Of a stretch of DNA of 64,000 nt, positions 51,772-61,372 are shown one piece after another; positions within the stretch are counted from its first letter, which is position 1; every line of letters begins with the position of its first letter. The notes below the pieces were generated by a model that searched no databases, was not told the origin of the DNA, and saw nothing but the letters and a program-made list of their open reading frames with translations. Location: NCBI GenBank assembly GCA_024643725.1, contig JAHEMJ010000001.1, positions 1 to 64,000 of the forward strand, given 5' to 3'. This DNA comes from Crocinitomicaceae bacterium. Lineage in GTDB: Bacteria; Bacteroidota; Bacteroidia; Flavobacteriales_D; Crocinitomicaceae. The position numbers were made by a program, and so were the translations under genes.

Positions 51772-54542
51772 TGAAGTAGATTCACATGTCCAGACACAAC
51801 GATCGGTGCTTCACCATCTTTACGTTGATATGTGATTTGGTAATTGTACGTTCCGTCCGGACACAAGACAAAATTTAGTCGACCGTCCCAGCCAAAAAGA
51901 TAATTCCCTGTACCAAAGACTTCCTCTCCCCAACGATTAAAAATGCTTAATTCGTAATTCTTGGGAACGAATCCAGTCGAGAAAATCGGCAAGAATATTG
52001 TGTTATATTCCTCTGCATCAGGTGTAAAGGTATTTGGAACATACAACGCCACATTATCCCTCACTGTCGCCGTTAACGTTAAAGAATCTGAGCAACCAAT
52101 GGACGATTCACATGCCAATTGAATGGAATAATTGCCTTCATTGAAAGGCAACTGATATGGAAATGAACTTTGATTATTCACAAAACTTGAACCCATAATG
52201 GTCCATGTGTTTTGATTGTTGCCAACTGTTGTATTGTAAATCGTAATTGTCGGATTGTCCATTTCTACTTGATCCGGGTCAATGTAAAAATTTGGAATGG
52301 GCGTTGGTTCCACAAACACCGTCAGAGGAACACTTGCCGAAACACAGCCATTTTGATCGATTCCATATACATGATACGTTGTTGTTTGAATTGGCGAAAC
52401 GGAAATGGATCCATCCACATTCTGAGGAACATCCCAAACAAACGTTTGAGCACCAGTTGCGTTTAAATTCAAAAACGTGTTTTCACAAACAAGTGTATCA
52501 GACACGTGCACAATCGGCAGTGGATATTCAGTCAGATTTAAACTAACAATGGAATCACAGCCGAATTGACTTGTCAATGTCACGGCATACAATCCACCTT
52601 GTGTTAGGGTTAATCCATTAAACGAATAACTAGTTCCTGTGCAAATTGCTGCATTGACAGTAGAATACGGTATGGCGACCAACGAAAGCGTCAATTGAAT
52701 AATGGAGTCACAACCTTGAACTGTTTGCAAGGTATCCACATATAGACCTGCTTGCGAAAGGGATTGGCCATTAAAAACATAATTACTCCCTGTACAAATA
52801 GAATCCGAAAACGCAGTTTGAACGGTTGAAATTTGACTTAACATCATCGTGTCTTGCTCCGTACATCCATTGCTATTCGTCGCAGTGCCTATGTATATAC
52901 CTGGTGTTGAAATATAAATAGAAGAGGCAGTTAAACCATTATTCCAACTAATGGAATTGAAGATCCCGTTTCCTGAAATTGCGATAGAATCGCCCTGACA
53001 AATCGAAAGATCTGGACCAACATCGAATGAAAAAGTACTTAATCCAACCACAATAGAATCTCTGGCGATGGAACAACCACTCGGTACATCAACCCAATAG
53101 ATACCTGGTGTACTTATATTGATGGAAGCAGTAGTTTGCCCGGTATTCCAAAAATAAGATGAGAAAGTTTGACTCAATTGTAAACTAACCGTCTGACCTT
53201 GACAAATGGTGATGTTAGGTCCTAAGTTTGGAAGATTTGGCGCAGAAAGTGTGGGATAATTGAAAAGTTGAATTCCAGCTGCTCCTGCAGTAGCACCGTG
53301 AGAAGTTCCTGCACATGCTGGCCCAGTATGTAAAACCATCCCTGGATTTCCTCCTGTCAGTAAATTTGTCACATTTGCAGGAATGGAAGCTTGTTGATAG
53401 CATACCGCACCGCCACCTCCTCCTCCACCTGGACCATGACAAGCTGAGGACCAAAGCGTACTAAAAATATTCCCTCCATTTCCACCTCGGACATCCAAAC
53501 TTAAGGCAGATGAAGTTGTGGGACAAACATAATAAATACAGCCTCCTGCCCCACCAGCCCCAGCTCCTTCAGAATCCGTGTTTCCAATGACATTTGCGCC
53601 ACGAGCATCCACTGTGAAATTATTCCCGTTAATTGTTTGTGCTTTTAAAAAAACCATTCCACCACCATTCGATCCTGAAGTGGCGTTTAATCCATTATCC
53701 TTGTAACCGCCACCACCGCCGCCGCCTAAAAAAGCTTTGTAGGACGAATAACTTGGGGCGTATCCACCAAGTCCATAAGAAAAGTTCAATTGACAAGAAC
53801 CATAAAATTCATTTCCTCCTCGTCCACCGACTCCGCCATTTGCTCCACCTCCAGCACCAGGATTTCCCGTGTTGGACCCACCGCCACCATTGGCCAAAGG
53901 AGCTCGATTGGAATCCATAGTAACAGGAGGAACAGCAATGCCCTCTCCTTTTTTCCCAGCATTTTGATTGGCAAAATTGACATCACCGCATGCAAACCAT
54001 CCTGAAAATACAGCACCCCCAATAAACCCTTGTCCCGAAACATTAATATTCGCATTAAACGTAATCGTGTTAGTGGCCTCAATAGCTACAATTCCACCGG
54101 TTGTACCATTCCATGGTTGAGCGGTGACCGTTCCAATAATGGTGACTGAAGAATAAACCGGAACACGTACCAACTGAACCTTACCCGATGGAGTATATGT
54201 TTTACATAAATTACTAGAAAAAGTCACAGTAGATCCATTGATGGATGCGATGGTTGCAAACTCAAAATTTCCTGCATTTCCAAGGGCTGTTATGGTACCA
54301 AAGGTAGCAGTGTTTGTAGCCGTAATCGTGGCTCCTTTCATTTGAATGATCAACACTTTGTCACCCACTTGAAAGGGTCCAATGGCATTCAATGTCGCAC
54401 TATTGGTGGTCACCGCTGTTACCGCTGCGTATTGATTTACCACTCCGGAAATACTTTGCGCTGAAAGCACACATGGAATCACTAGAAGCAATGAAAATAG
54501 AAGAACTGGAAACGAAAAGTAGTTTACTATTCTTCTATGCAT
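51768..54542 (-). CDS. large exported surface protein with glycine-rich and CHU_C domains
   Basis: A 924-aa exported protein: signal peptide (LLVIPCVLSAQS), a beta-rich N-terminal domain (about 30-170) with many Thr/Ala, a glycine-rich region (about 210-420; GGGGSNTGNPGAGGGANGG and similar), then Ig-like modules (FSSYFWNTGQTTASINISTPGIYWV, two roughly 45-aa copies of the CTG-x-YxFNG..CDSI repeat), a PKD-like segment and the C-terminal gliding-motility-associated domain (LYVPNTFTPDAEEYN..GHVNLLH), which targets proteins to the type IX system. Expected on the surface or secreted. Second gene of a two-gene unit with 54547-57312. Confidence 0.85.
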   Translation of the reverse strand: MHRRIVNYFSFPVLLFSLLLVIPCVLSAQSISGVVNQYAAVTAVTTNSATLNAIGPFQVGDKVLIIQMKGATITATNTATFGTITALGNAGNFEFATIASINGSTVTFSSNLCKTYTPSGKVQLVRVPVYSSVTIIGTVTAQPWNGTTGGIVAIEATNTITFNANINVSGQGFIGGAVFSGWFACGDVNFANQNAGKKGEGIAVPPVTMDSNRAPLANGGGGSNTGNPGAGGGANGGVGGRGGNEFYGSCQLNFSYGLGGYAPSYSSYKAFLGGGGGGGYKDNGLNATSGSNGGGMVFLKAQTINGNNFTVDARGANVIGNTDSEGAGAGGAGGCIYYVCPTTSSALSLDVRGGNGGNIFSTLWSSACHGPGGGGGGGAVCYQQASIPANVTNLLTGGNPGMVLHTGPACAGTSHGATAGAAGIQLFNYPTLSAPNLPNLGPNITICQGQTVSLQLSQTFSSYFWNTGQTTASINISTPGIYWVDVPSGCSIARDSIVVGLSTFSFDVGPDLSICQGDSIAISGNGIFNSISWNNGLTASSIYISTPGIYIGTATNSNGCTEQDTMMLSQISTVQTAFSDSICTGSNYVFNGQSLSQAGLYVDTLQTVQGCDSIIQLTLSLVAIPYSTVNAAICTGTSYSFNGLTLTQGGLYAVTLTSQFGCDSIVSLNLTEYPLPIVHVSDTLVCENTFLNLNATGAQTFVWDVPQNVDGSISVSPIQTTTYHVYGIDQNGCVSASVPLTVFVEPTPIPNFYIDPDQVEMDNPTITIYNTTVGNNQNTWTIMGSSFVNNQSSFPYQLPFNEGNYSIQLACESSIGCSDSLTLTATVRDNVALYVPNTFTPDAEEYNTIFLPIFSTGFVPKNYELSIFNRWGEEVFGTGNYLFGWDGRLNFVLCPDGTYNYQITYQRKDGEAPIVVSGHVNLLH

Positions 54543-54546
54543 AAGC

Positions 54547-57312
54547 TTATTTTAATAAGTTAACGTGTCCAGTTATGGACTTATATTCTCCCGATTTACT
54601 TTCCGTGAATCGAATGTTATACATATACATTCCTTCCTGACATTTCACAAAATTTAAATATCCATCCCAACCAATTTGCGGATTTTGGGAAGAGAAGATT
54701 ATTTCTCCCCATCGATCATATACATCAAATTGATAAGTTAACGGATCAAATCCTGAAGTGAATACTGGATTAAACATGTTATTGTGCTCATCACCATCCG
54801 GTGTAAAGGCATTTGGAACATAATACAGAACATCGCCTTTCACTTGAATTAATTGTGTTGTAGAATCCAAACAACCAAATTGGCTTTCCACCACTAATTG
54901 CACCATGTAATCACCTTCCTCATATGGATACTGGTAATCGAAATTGGTGTTGGATTGTTCTTGAATCGTACCATCGTCAAAATTCCATGTAGAAATTACT
55001 TGTCCACTCGAAAGGTTCGTAAAAGCCACGATGGGTGAATCACTTGTCAACAGATATGGCTCTGCACCGATCATCGCAACTGGATTTGGATGAACCGTAA
55101 CAATCGATGAAACTGTATCAGAGCAATTGAATTGATTGAATCCAATTACTGAATAGTTGGTGGTGACAATCGGACTCACATACACTTGAGTACCATTAAG
55201 GGTCGCTGGATTCCAAACATAATTGGTTGCACCAGAAACCGTCATCGACGCCATTTGTCCGTCACAAATATCCTGATCTGCTGTTATGGTTAATACTGGT
55301 TTGGGATAAAGCGTAAAATTCGTTTGAATAGAATCCACACATCCCTCAGCTGTATATCCAACAACATTAAATACACCGGAACCAGTTGGAATAATGGTTT
55401 GACTATTTGTTGTAGACGAGGTCACACCAGGTCCACTCCATGAATACGTTGCCGCTCCTGAGGCAGTTAACGTTAGCGATTCATTCGGACATAAAGCCTG
55501 CGAAGAAGCAACCAAGCCCATGTTTGGTAAAGGATTCACTGTTAAATCTAAGGAGTCGAGGTGCGTACATCCGTAGTTATTCGTTGCTAACAGGAAGAAT
55601 TCATTGGATACCACTGGATTCCAAGTCATCGCACCCGTACTCGTTGGAACAGCCATTTGTGGCGTCCAAGTATATGAATATGTTCCTCCAACTCCTTGTG
55701 GCGCCAATGTCAATGGATTCCCAATACAAATGGTTGTATCCGACAGCGTAAATACCGGTTCAGTGGAAATCACAATGTTTAAATTCACGATGGAGTCACA
55801 ACTGTGGATACTTGACAAGGTATCCACATAAATTCCTGTTTGTGTAATTGATTGCCCATTGAAATTATACGGACCACCGTTACACAAGGTATCCGTGATA
55901 TTCGTCACAAACTTTGGATAAATGGTTACTTGGACTTGATCCGAAGAAGGACATAATCCTGGATTGGAGGATGAACTTGTTGAAAGCGTATACGTCTGAA
56001 CGATCGGAATGCCCGTTGTATTCACAGCAGAAACGGTGGGATTCGCAATGTTGTTTGCGGATAAATTCGTTGCAGGCGACCAAGAATAAGCATATCCAGC
56101 AATTGGACTCACTCCTAAATTTCCGACTTCATCCGAACAAATGGAAATATCCGGACCAGCATTGGCTTGTGCATTTCCAATGGTTAAATTCAACGTGACG
56201 ATGGAGTCACAACTATGAACGGAACTTAAGGTATCGTAATATGTTCCCGACTGAGTCAGTGGCTGTCCGTTAAACATGTACGGACCACCGTTACACAAGG
56301 TTTGAGAAACAGTGCTCGTAAATTCCGGAAAAACGGTCACAACAATCTGATCCGTTGTTGGACACAGCCCCGGATTACTTGCCAATGAAGTTGTAACTGT
56401 ATAGGTTTGTGTAATGGGAGCACCCGTTGTATTCGGTAAGGTAACCGTTGGATTAGCCGCAGTGGTGGAAGAAAGTCCAACAGCTGGAGACCAAGAATAA
56501 ACGTTTAGTGGATTCGGGGTAGCACCGATAACAACTCCCGTATTTGAACATGTGTTGGCATCAATTCCCGCATTTGAAACTGCTTGATTGGTATAAATCG
56601 TAACATTTCGAATGGAATGTAAATCATAAAGAGCACCTGTACTTGCTGTGAATCCAACGTAACCGGTAAAATTCACAGGAGAATTAGCTTGTAAAAGTTG
56701 AACATTGTTTACTAAAACAGTTACCAATCCATTATTGTAAATAATTTTTACAGGCTGGTAGTTTGTATTGCGCAAATAATTCAATGAACCTCCTGAATTT
56801 TGAATTTTAGGGGTTGCCGGCAAACACTCGTTGTATCCAATTCCATTGAAAATTTGAATTTCCGGATTTGTCCCACCTTGACTGCAGTTGTCATAGGTGT
56901 CAATCACAACCTTTAAACCATTTGCAGTTCCAGGTATTCCTACCCCACCTCCACTCACGAATCCAGTTGGAGGCACACTTAAAAAACAAAAAGCTAATCC
57001 ATCGGCGGCATTCCCCCCTGCAATTCTGTATTCAAAATCAACTGTCCATGTCTGACATGCAGAAAGATTGATTGGCGTATTGTAAAAAACACCTCCTGAT
57101 TGACCCGTCGTATTATTCGTTAATAGTAATTCATTATTAAAGTTGTCAACGTCACCAGGTGTATCGCCAATGTGCGCATTACCAGTTAAGTTCCAACCTG
57201 TTGTAATCATATTTGGAGATCCTGTTAGTTGTCCAAATACAAATGTTTGTGCCCAATTGACATTGCTCATCAATGTGAAAAGGACGAAAAGAAAACTTGT
57301 TTTAATCATCAT
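54547..57312 (-). CDS. L-type lectin-like surface protein with tandem Ig-like repeats and CHU_C domain
   Basis: A 921-aa exported protein: signal peptide (about 1-21, ending NVNWAQ), a legume-lectin-like (L-type) beta sandwich at about 22-240 (WTVDFEYRIAGGNAADGLAFCFL, GLKVVIDTYDNCSQGG), two tandem 137-residue repeats at about 243-516, more Ig/PKD-like modules (about 520-830) and the terminal gliding-motility-associated domain (LYYVPNAFTPDGDEHN..GHVNLLK). It is probably a T9SS-exported adhesin; which glycan the lectin binds is unknown. Four bases before the other CHU_C gene, which follows it in the same transcript. Divergent from zwf. Confidence 0.85.
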   Translation of the reverse strand: MMIKTSFLFVLFTLMSNVNWAQTFVFGQLTGSPNMITTGWNLTGNAHIGDTPGDVDNFNNELLLTNNTTGQSGGVFYNTPINLSACQTWTVDFEYRIAGGNAADGLAFCFLSVPPTGFVSGGGVGIPGTANGLKVVIDTYDNCSQGGTNPEIQIFNGIGYNECLPATPKIQNSGGSLNYLRNTNYQPVKIIYNNGLVTVLVNNVQLLQANSPVNFTGYVGFTASTGALYDLHSIRNVTIYTNQAVSNAGIDANTCSNTGVVIGATPNPLNVYSWSPAVGLSSTTAANPTVTLPNTTGAPITQTYTVTTSLASNPGLCPTTDQIVVTVFPEFTSTVSQTLCNGGPYMFNGQPLTQSGTYYDTLSSVHSCDSIVTLNLTIGNAQANAGPDISICSDEVGNLGVSPIAGYAYSWSPATNLSANNIANPTVSAVNTTGIPIVQTYTLSTSSSSNPGLCPSSDQVQVTIYPKFVTNITDTLCNGGPYNFNGQSITQTGIYVDTLSSIHSCDSIVNLNIVISTEPVFTLSDTTICIGNPLTLAPQGVGGTYSYTWTPQMAVPTSTGAMTWNPVVSNEFFLLATNNYGCTHLDSLDLTVNPLPNMGLVASSQALCPNESLTLTASGAATYSWSGPGVTSSTTNSQTIIPTGSGVFNVVGYTAEGCVDSIQTNFTLYPKPVLTITADQDICDGQMASMTVSGATNYVWNPATLNGTQVYVSPIVTTNYSVIGFNQFNCSDTVSSIVTVHPNPVAMIGAEPYLLTSDSPIVAFTNLSSGQVISTWNFDDGTIQEQSNTNFDYQYPYEEGDYMVQLVVESQFGCLDSTTQLIQVKGDVLYYVPNAFTPDGDEHNNMFNPVFTSGFDPLTYQFDVYDRWGEIIFSSQNPQIGWDGYLNFVKCQEGMYMYNIRFTESKSGEYKSITGHVNLLK
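55765..56175 (-). repeat. second copy of tandem 137-aa repeat
   Basis: Residues about 380-516 of the lectin-like protein (AQANAGPDISICSDEVG.. through ..SSIHSCDSIVNLNIVIS) match residues 243-379 in sequence and spacing; TLCNGGPYNFNGQ here corresponds to TLCNGGPYMFNGQ 137 residues earlier. The DNA also has near-identical stretches such as ggaccaccgttacacaaggt. Confidence 0.75.
56176..56586 (-). repeat. first copy of tandem 137-aa repeat
   Basis: Residues about 243-379 of the lectin-like protein (AVSNAGIDANTC.. through ..SSVHSCDSIVTLNLTIG). Direct tandem repeat of the unit at 55765-56175, offset 411 bases. Confidence 0.75.
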
Positions 57313-57363
57313 CGGCTAAAAGACGTTATAAACATTAAATAGTTGCTAAATTTAAGTAAAATT

Positions 57364-57395
57364 ATTGCGCTATTCAATTACTTAGTGTAATTTTG
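57364..57395 (+). promoter_or_regulatory. promoter of the zwf-pgl-edd operon
   Basis: ATTG (57364-57367), 20 bases, then exact TAATTTTG (57388-57395). The ATG at 57420 lies 24 bases downstream; the TTG at 57393 used by the ORF track is inside the -7 element. Confidence 0.55.
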
Positions 57396-57419
57396 ACACA
57401 AACTAATGCTGTTCTAAGA

Positions 57420-58910
57420 ATGAATGCAAACAACAAAAAAACCAATTACAGTACAGAACGTTTTCAATCGTTTAATATTGTGGTATTCGGTGGAGATGGT
57501 GATTTGGCGATACGAAAAATTTATCCAGCACTATTTCATAGAGACCTTGATGGACAATTAAATATAGACTATAACATAGTCGGAATTACGCGAAAAGATC
57601 CAGATGAAAAAGTTTTTTTCGAAACGCTTATTCCTTTCTTGGAATCAAGTGATCATCACCGTTACAATCGCAATGAAATTGAAAAATTCATTAAAAAAAT
57701 TAAATTAATCAAGGTAGCAGATGCGACTGAGGAAGATTACGAAGAACTTTCCACTTACATCAAACAGTTTCCTTCTTATCAAAATATTTATTACTTCTCT
57801 ACACCTTCCTCTGCTTTTGGTCCGATCGCTCGCACATTAAAAGCCTGCGGATTGGTCAGTGAATCGAGTAAAGTAGTCATTGAGAAACCCTTAGGATACA
57901 GCCTTGAATCGTCCAATGCCATCAACGATGAAATTACCCAGGCATTCGATGAGCATCAAATCTACCGCATTGACCATTACCTCGGAAAGGAAACTGTACA
58001 GAATTTGATGGTCCTTCGTTTTGCCAATAACTTGTTCGAACGCGCTTGGAATTCAGAAAACATTGATAGCATTCAGATTACCGTTGCGGAAAGTTTAGGC
58101 GTTGAAAAACGCGCCTCCTACTATGACAATTCTGGCGCTTTGTTGGATATGGTGCAAAATCATTTGTTGCAATTGCTTTGTTTGGTTGCGATGGAGCCTC
58201 CTGTTTCGTTGGAAGCAAATGAAGTTCGAAATGAAAAATTAAAAGTCCTTCGTGCATTGCGCCCCTTGACAAAGAAAAGTGTTCTAACGGACACCGTAAA
58301 AGGTCAGTATACTCGTGGGAAAATCAATGGCGAACAAGTGAATTCCTATTTGGAGGACATCGAAAAATACGAATCCAAAACGGAGACGTTTGTTGCGATG
58401 AAAGCGTATGTGGACAATTGGCGTTGGAAAAATGTTCCTTTCTACTTGCGCACGGGAAAACGAATGATCAAACGTTATTCCGAAATTGTCATTAATTTCA
58501 AAGAAGTACGACACAACATTTTCCCTTCGAAAGAGAAATTAAACAACAATAAATTAATTATTCGTCTTCAGCCGGAAGAACGCATTGAATTGATTCAAAT
58601 GACGAAGATTCCTGGCCCGGGTGGATACCGCTACAAACCCATCGCGTTAAAATTGGATTACATCGATTCATTCAAAGAACGTTTTCCCGATGCATACGAG
58701 CGATTAATTATTGACGTTATTCGTGGGAACCAAACCTTGTTCATGCGTCAAGATGAATTGCAAGCAGCATGGACCTACATCGAATCCATTACGAACTCAT
58801 GGAAATCGAGCAACATGCCAAATGTCCTTTATGAAGCTGGTACTTGGGGTCCAGGTGATTTAATTTTAGATGAAAACGAATCTTGGATAACAAAATCATG
58901 GAGAGATTAA
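57420..58910 (+). CDS. zwf: glucose-6-phosphate 1-dehydrogenase
   Basis: A 496-aa NAD(P)-dependent enzyme from ATG 57420 (the TTG at 57393 is inside the promoter). Coenzyme motif GGDGDLAIRKIYPALF (GxxGDLA); EKPLGYSLESS; substrate-binding RIDHYLGKETVQN with catalytic His; later FYLRTGKRM. It oxidises glucose 6-phosphate to 6-phosphogluconolactone, feeding both the pentose phosphate and Entner-Doudoroff routes. First gene of zwf-pgl-edd; the next start overlaps its end by 13 bases. Confidence 0.96.
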   Translation: MNANNKKTNYSTERFQSFNIVVFGGDGDLAIRKIYPALFHRDLDGQLNIDYNIVGITRKDPDEKVFFETLIPFLESSDHHRYNRNEIEKFIKKIKLIKVADATEEDYEELSTYIKQFPSYQNIYYFSTPSSAFGPIARTLKACGLVSESSKVVIEKPLGYSLESSNAINDEITQAFDEHQIYRIDHYLGKETVQNLMVLRFANNLFERAWNSENIDSIQITVAESLGVEKRASYYDNSGALLDMVQNHLLQLLCLVAMEPPVSLEANEVRNEKLKVLRALRPLTKKSVLTDTVKGQYTRGKINGEQVNSYLEDIEKYESKTETFVAMKAYVDNWRWKNVPFYLRTGKRMIKRYSEIVINFKEVRHNIFPSKEKLNNNKLIIRLQPEERIELIQMTKIPGPGGYRYKPIALKLDYIDSFKERFPDAYERLIIDVIRGNQTLFMRQDELQAAWTYIESITNSWKSSNMPNVLYEAGTWGPGDLILDENESWITKSWRD

Positions 58911-59569
58911 TTTCATTCGATTCTAAACCTGCTTTAGAACACGCATTAGCTGAACGTATTGCACGTATTTTGTCTGATTGTTTAATGTCCAACGGAAAAG
59001 CTACGATGCTACTGTCTGGTGGAAGTACACCCAAACAATTGTATCAACAATTGGGACAATACGACATGGATTGGTCGAGGGTTCATATCGGTTTAGTAGA
59101 TGAGCGATTTGTCGATCAAGCACATGAGGCATCCAATGAAAAATTAATCCGTGAAAGTTTAATGAACGGTAAAGCTGCTCTTGCTACCTTCCACTCGATG
59201 GTCATTGATTCTGCTGATTACGAGGAAAACCTAAAATTAGCCATCCTAGAAAATGAAACCTTCAGACACACAGACGTGATTGTTCTAGGCATGGGTGATG
59301 ATGGCCACACAGCTTCGTTGTTTCCGAACGACACGCATTCCTTTGCTGCAATGACATCCCCTGATCTAATGGCAAATACGACGTCTCCAAATGAGCCTTC
59401 CAAGAGAATCACTTTTTGTGGTCCAATTCTTCAACAAGGAAAACACCTTTTCCTGATGATTACCGGCGAAAAAAAACGAATCGTGCTATCGGAAAGTCAA
59501 GAAAAGAACCATCCAATTCAACAATTTATTCCTTTCATTGAAGGAATCTATTACACTGAAAACGCTTAA
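58898..59569 (+). CDS. pgl: 6-phosphogluconolactonase
   Basis: A 223-aa DevB-type lactonase. The start ATG 58898 (MERLISFDSKPALEHALAERIAR) overlaps zwf by 13 bases; the ORF-track start at 58883 is less likely. Motifs: MLLSGGSTPKQLYQQLG, VDERFVDQAHEASNEKLIRESLM, and IVLGMGDDGHTASLFPND. It hydrolyses 6-phosphogluconolactone to 6-phosphogluconate. Three bases separate it from edd, so the three genes form one operon. Confidence 0.95.
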   Translation: MERLISFDSKPALEHALAERIARILSDCLMSNGKATMLLSGGSTPKQLYQQLGQYDMDWSRVHIGLVDERFVDQAHEASNEKLIRESLMNGKAALATFHSMVIDSADYEENLKLAILENETFRHTDVIVLGMGDDGHTASLFPNDTHSFAAMTSPDLMANTTSPNEPSKRITFCGPILQQGKHLFLMITGEKKRIVLSESQEKNHPIQQFIPFIEGIYYTENA

Positions 59570-59572
59570 GTT

Positions 59573-61372
59573 ATGAATGCAAAAGTTTTAGAAATTACGC
59601 AAAGAATCATCGAGCGAAGTAAAGAAATGCGCACGACGTATTTAAAACAAATGAGATCCGCTCATCAGGAAGGTGTTTCTCGCCAGTCCATGAGCTGTGG
59701 AAACTTAGCCCATGCTTTTGCTGCCTGCGGGACACATGACAAAAATGAATTAGCACAAAATAAACTTCCAAATATTGGAATCATCACGGCGTATAACGAC
59801 ATGTTATCGGCTCATAAAGTTTATGAAGACTATCCAAAGAACCTACGCGCTTACGCCAATAAACATCAAGCCGTTGCACAAGTTGCCGGTGCTGTCCCTG
59901 CGATGTGCGATGGAGTGACTCAAGGTCAACCTGGAATGGAATTGTCCTTGTATTCAAGAGACGTGATTGCTATGTCCACGGCAATCGGACTTTCTCACAA
60001 TATGTTCGATGCGACATTGTGCTTAGGGATTTGCGACAAAATTGTTCCAGGACTGATGATGGGCGCTTTGCGATTTGGACACCTTCCAACGGTTTTTGTA
60101 CCCGGCGGACCAATGCCAAGTGGTATTAGTAATGAAGAGAAAGGACGCATCCGTCAACTTTTCGCGGAAGGAAAAATTGGAAGAGAGGAATTGTTAAAAG
60201 GCGAATCCGACTCCTATCATTCACCAGGAACCTGTACGTTTTACGGGACCGCGAACAGCAATCAAATGCTCATGGAAATCATGGGGATGCAATTACCAGG
60301 ATCTAGCTTTGTAAATCCAGGAACAGAATTACGCGATTTATTGAACGAAGAGGCTGTCAAAGTTGCTGCTGAAAATACAAAACATGGATTTGAACGATCC
60401 ATCGCTAATATTGTCGATGAGAAAGTCATCGTCAATGGAATCATTGGATTGCTTGCAACAGGTGGATCGACTAATCATACCATTCACTTAATTGCCATTG
60501 CGCGCGCTGCAGGAATCATCATCAATTGGGAGGACATGTCTGATTTATCTGACGTTGTTCCATTGCTGACACGCATGTATCCAAATGGCGCTGCGGATGT
60601 CAATCACTTCCATGCTTCAGGTGGAATGGGATTTGTGATTCGTACCTTATTAGATCATGGCATTTTACATGAAGATGTGAACACGATTCTTGGAAAAGGA
60701 TTGACTGCTTACAAACAAGAACCACGCATCGAAAATCACCAATTAATATGGGTAGATGGAGCGAAAGAATCCTTGAATGAATCGATTATTCGTCCAGTGG
60801 ACAATCCCTTTTCAATTGATGGAGGAATTAAAATCCTAAAAGGCAACCTTGGACGTTCCGTGATTAAAACCGCAGCTGTGGCAGATGATCAACGTGTGAT
60901 CGAAGCACCGGCCATTGTCTTTCATGAACAAAGTGATTTAATCAAAGCATTTAAAAATGGTGAATTGGAAAAAGATTTCATTGCCTTATTGCCTTTTCAA
61001 GGTCCAAAACACAATGGAATGCCAGAATTACACCAGTTAACCCCTACTCTCACAGTTCTTCAGAAGAAAGGATTCAAAGTGGCTTTAGTGACCGACGGAC
61101 GCATGTCGGGAGCATCCGGAAAAGTTCCTGCAGCCATTCACTTAACACCTGAAGCGAAAGATGGCGGATTAATTGCTAAAATCCGCACAGGAGATCGCAT
61201 TCGTTTGGATTCTTATCATGGAGAATTAACCGTTTTAAATCAAGCGGAAGTAGAAGCACGAGTGGCGACCTACATTTCCAATGAAGATACCTTTGCGTTC
61301 GGAAGAGAATTATTCGCTAACGTTCGAAGAATGGTCACAAAAAGCGAAGAAGGAGCAAGTTTCTTGTTTTAA
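59573..61372 (+). CDS. edd: phosphogluconate dehydratase
   Basis: A 599-aa IlvD/Edd-family [4Fe-4S] dehydratase that converts 6-phosphogluconate to 2-keto-3-deoxy-6-phosphogluconate, the first committed step of the Entner-Doudoroff pathway. Features: MSCGNLAHAFAACG, the cluster region TLCLGICDKIVPGLMMGAL, VPGGPMPSGISNEEKGRIRQLF, and DGRMSGASGKVPAAIHLTPEA. Length near the E. coli enzyme (603). The genes zwf and pgl lie directly upstream; the partner aldolase eda is not in the window. Its stop overlaps the convergent TerC-family gene by four bases (TTAA). Confidence 0.96.
   Translation: MNAKVLEITQRIIERSKEMRTTYLKQMRSAHQEGVSRQSMSCGNLAHAFAACGTHDKNELAQNKLPNIGIITAYNDMLSAHKVYEDYPKNLRAYANKHQAVAQVAGAVPAMCDGVTQGQPGMELSLYSRDVIAMSTAIGLSHNMFDATLCLGICDKIVPGLMMGALRFGHLPTVFVPGGPMPSGISNEEKGRIRQLFAEGKIGREELLKGESDSYHSPGTCTFYGTANSNQMLMEIMGMQLPGSSFVNPGTELRDLLNEEAVKVAAENTKHGFERSIANIVDEKVIVNGIIGLLATGGSTNHTIHLIAIARAAGIIINWEDMSDLSDVVPLLTRMYPNGAADVNHFHASGGMGFVIRTLLDHGILHEDVNTILGKGLTAYKQEPRIENHQLIWVDGAKESLNESIIRPVDNPFSIDGGIKILKGNLGRSVIKTAAVADDQRVIEAPAIVFHEQSDLIKAFKNGELEKDFIALLPFQGPKHNGMPELHQLTPTLTVLQKKGFKVALVTDGRMSGASGKVPAAIHLTPEAKDGGLIAKIRTGDRIRLDSYHGELTVLNQAEVEARVATYISNEDTFAFGRELFANVRRMVTKSEEGASFLF

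Noticed and set aside
53500-54000. Glycine-coding repetitive DNA that at first glance suggests a CRISPR-like or satellite array.
   Set aside because: The repeats are irregular, codon-phased and translate to a Gly-rich domain; there are no constant repeats with unique spacers.
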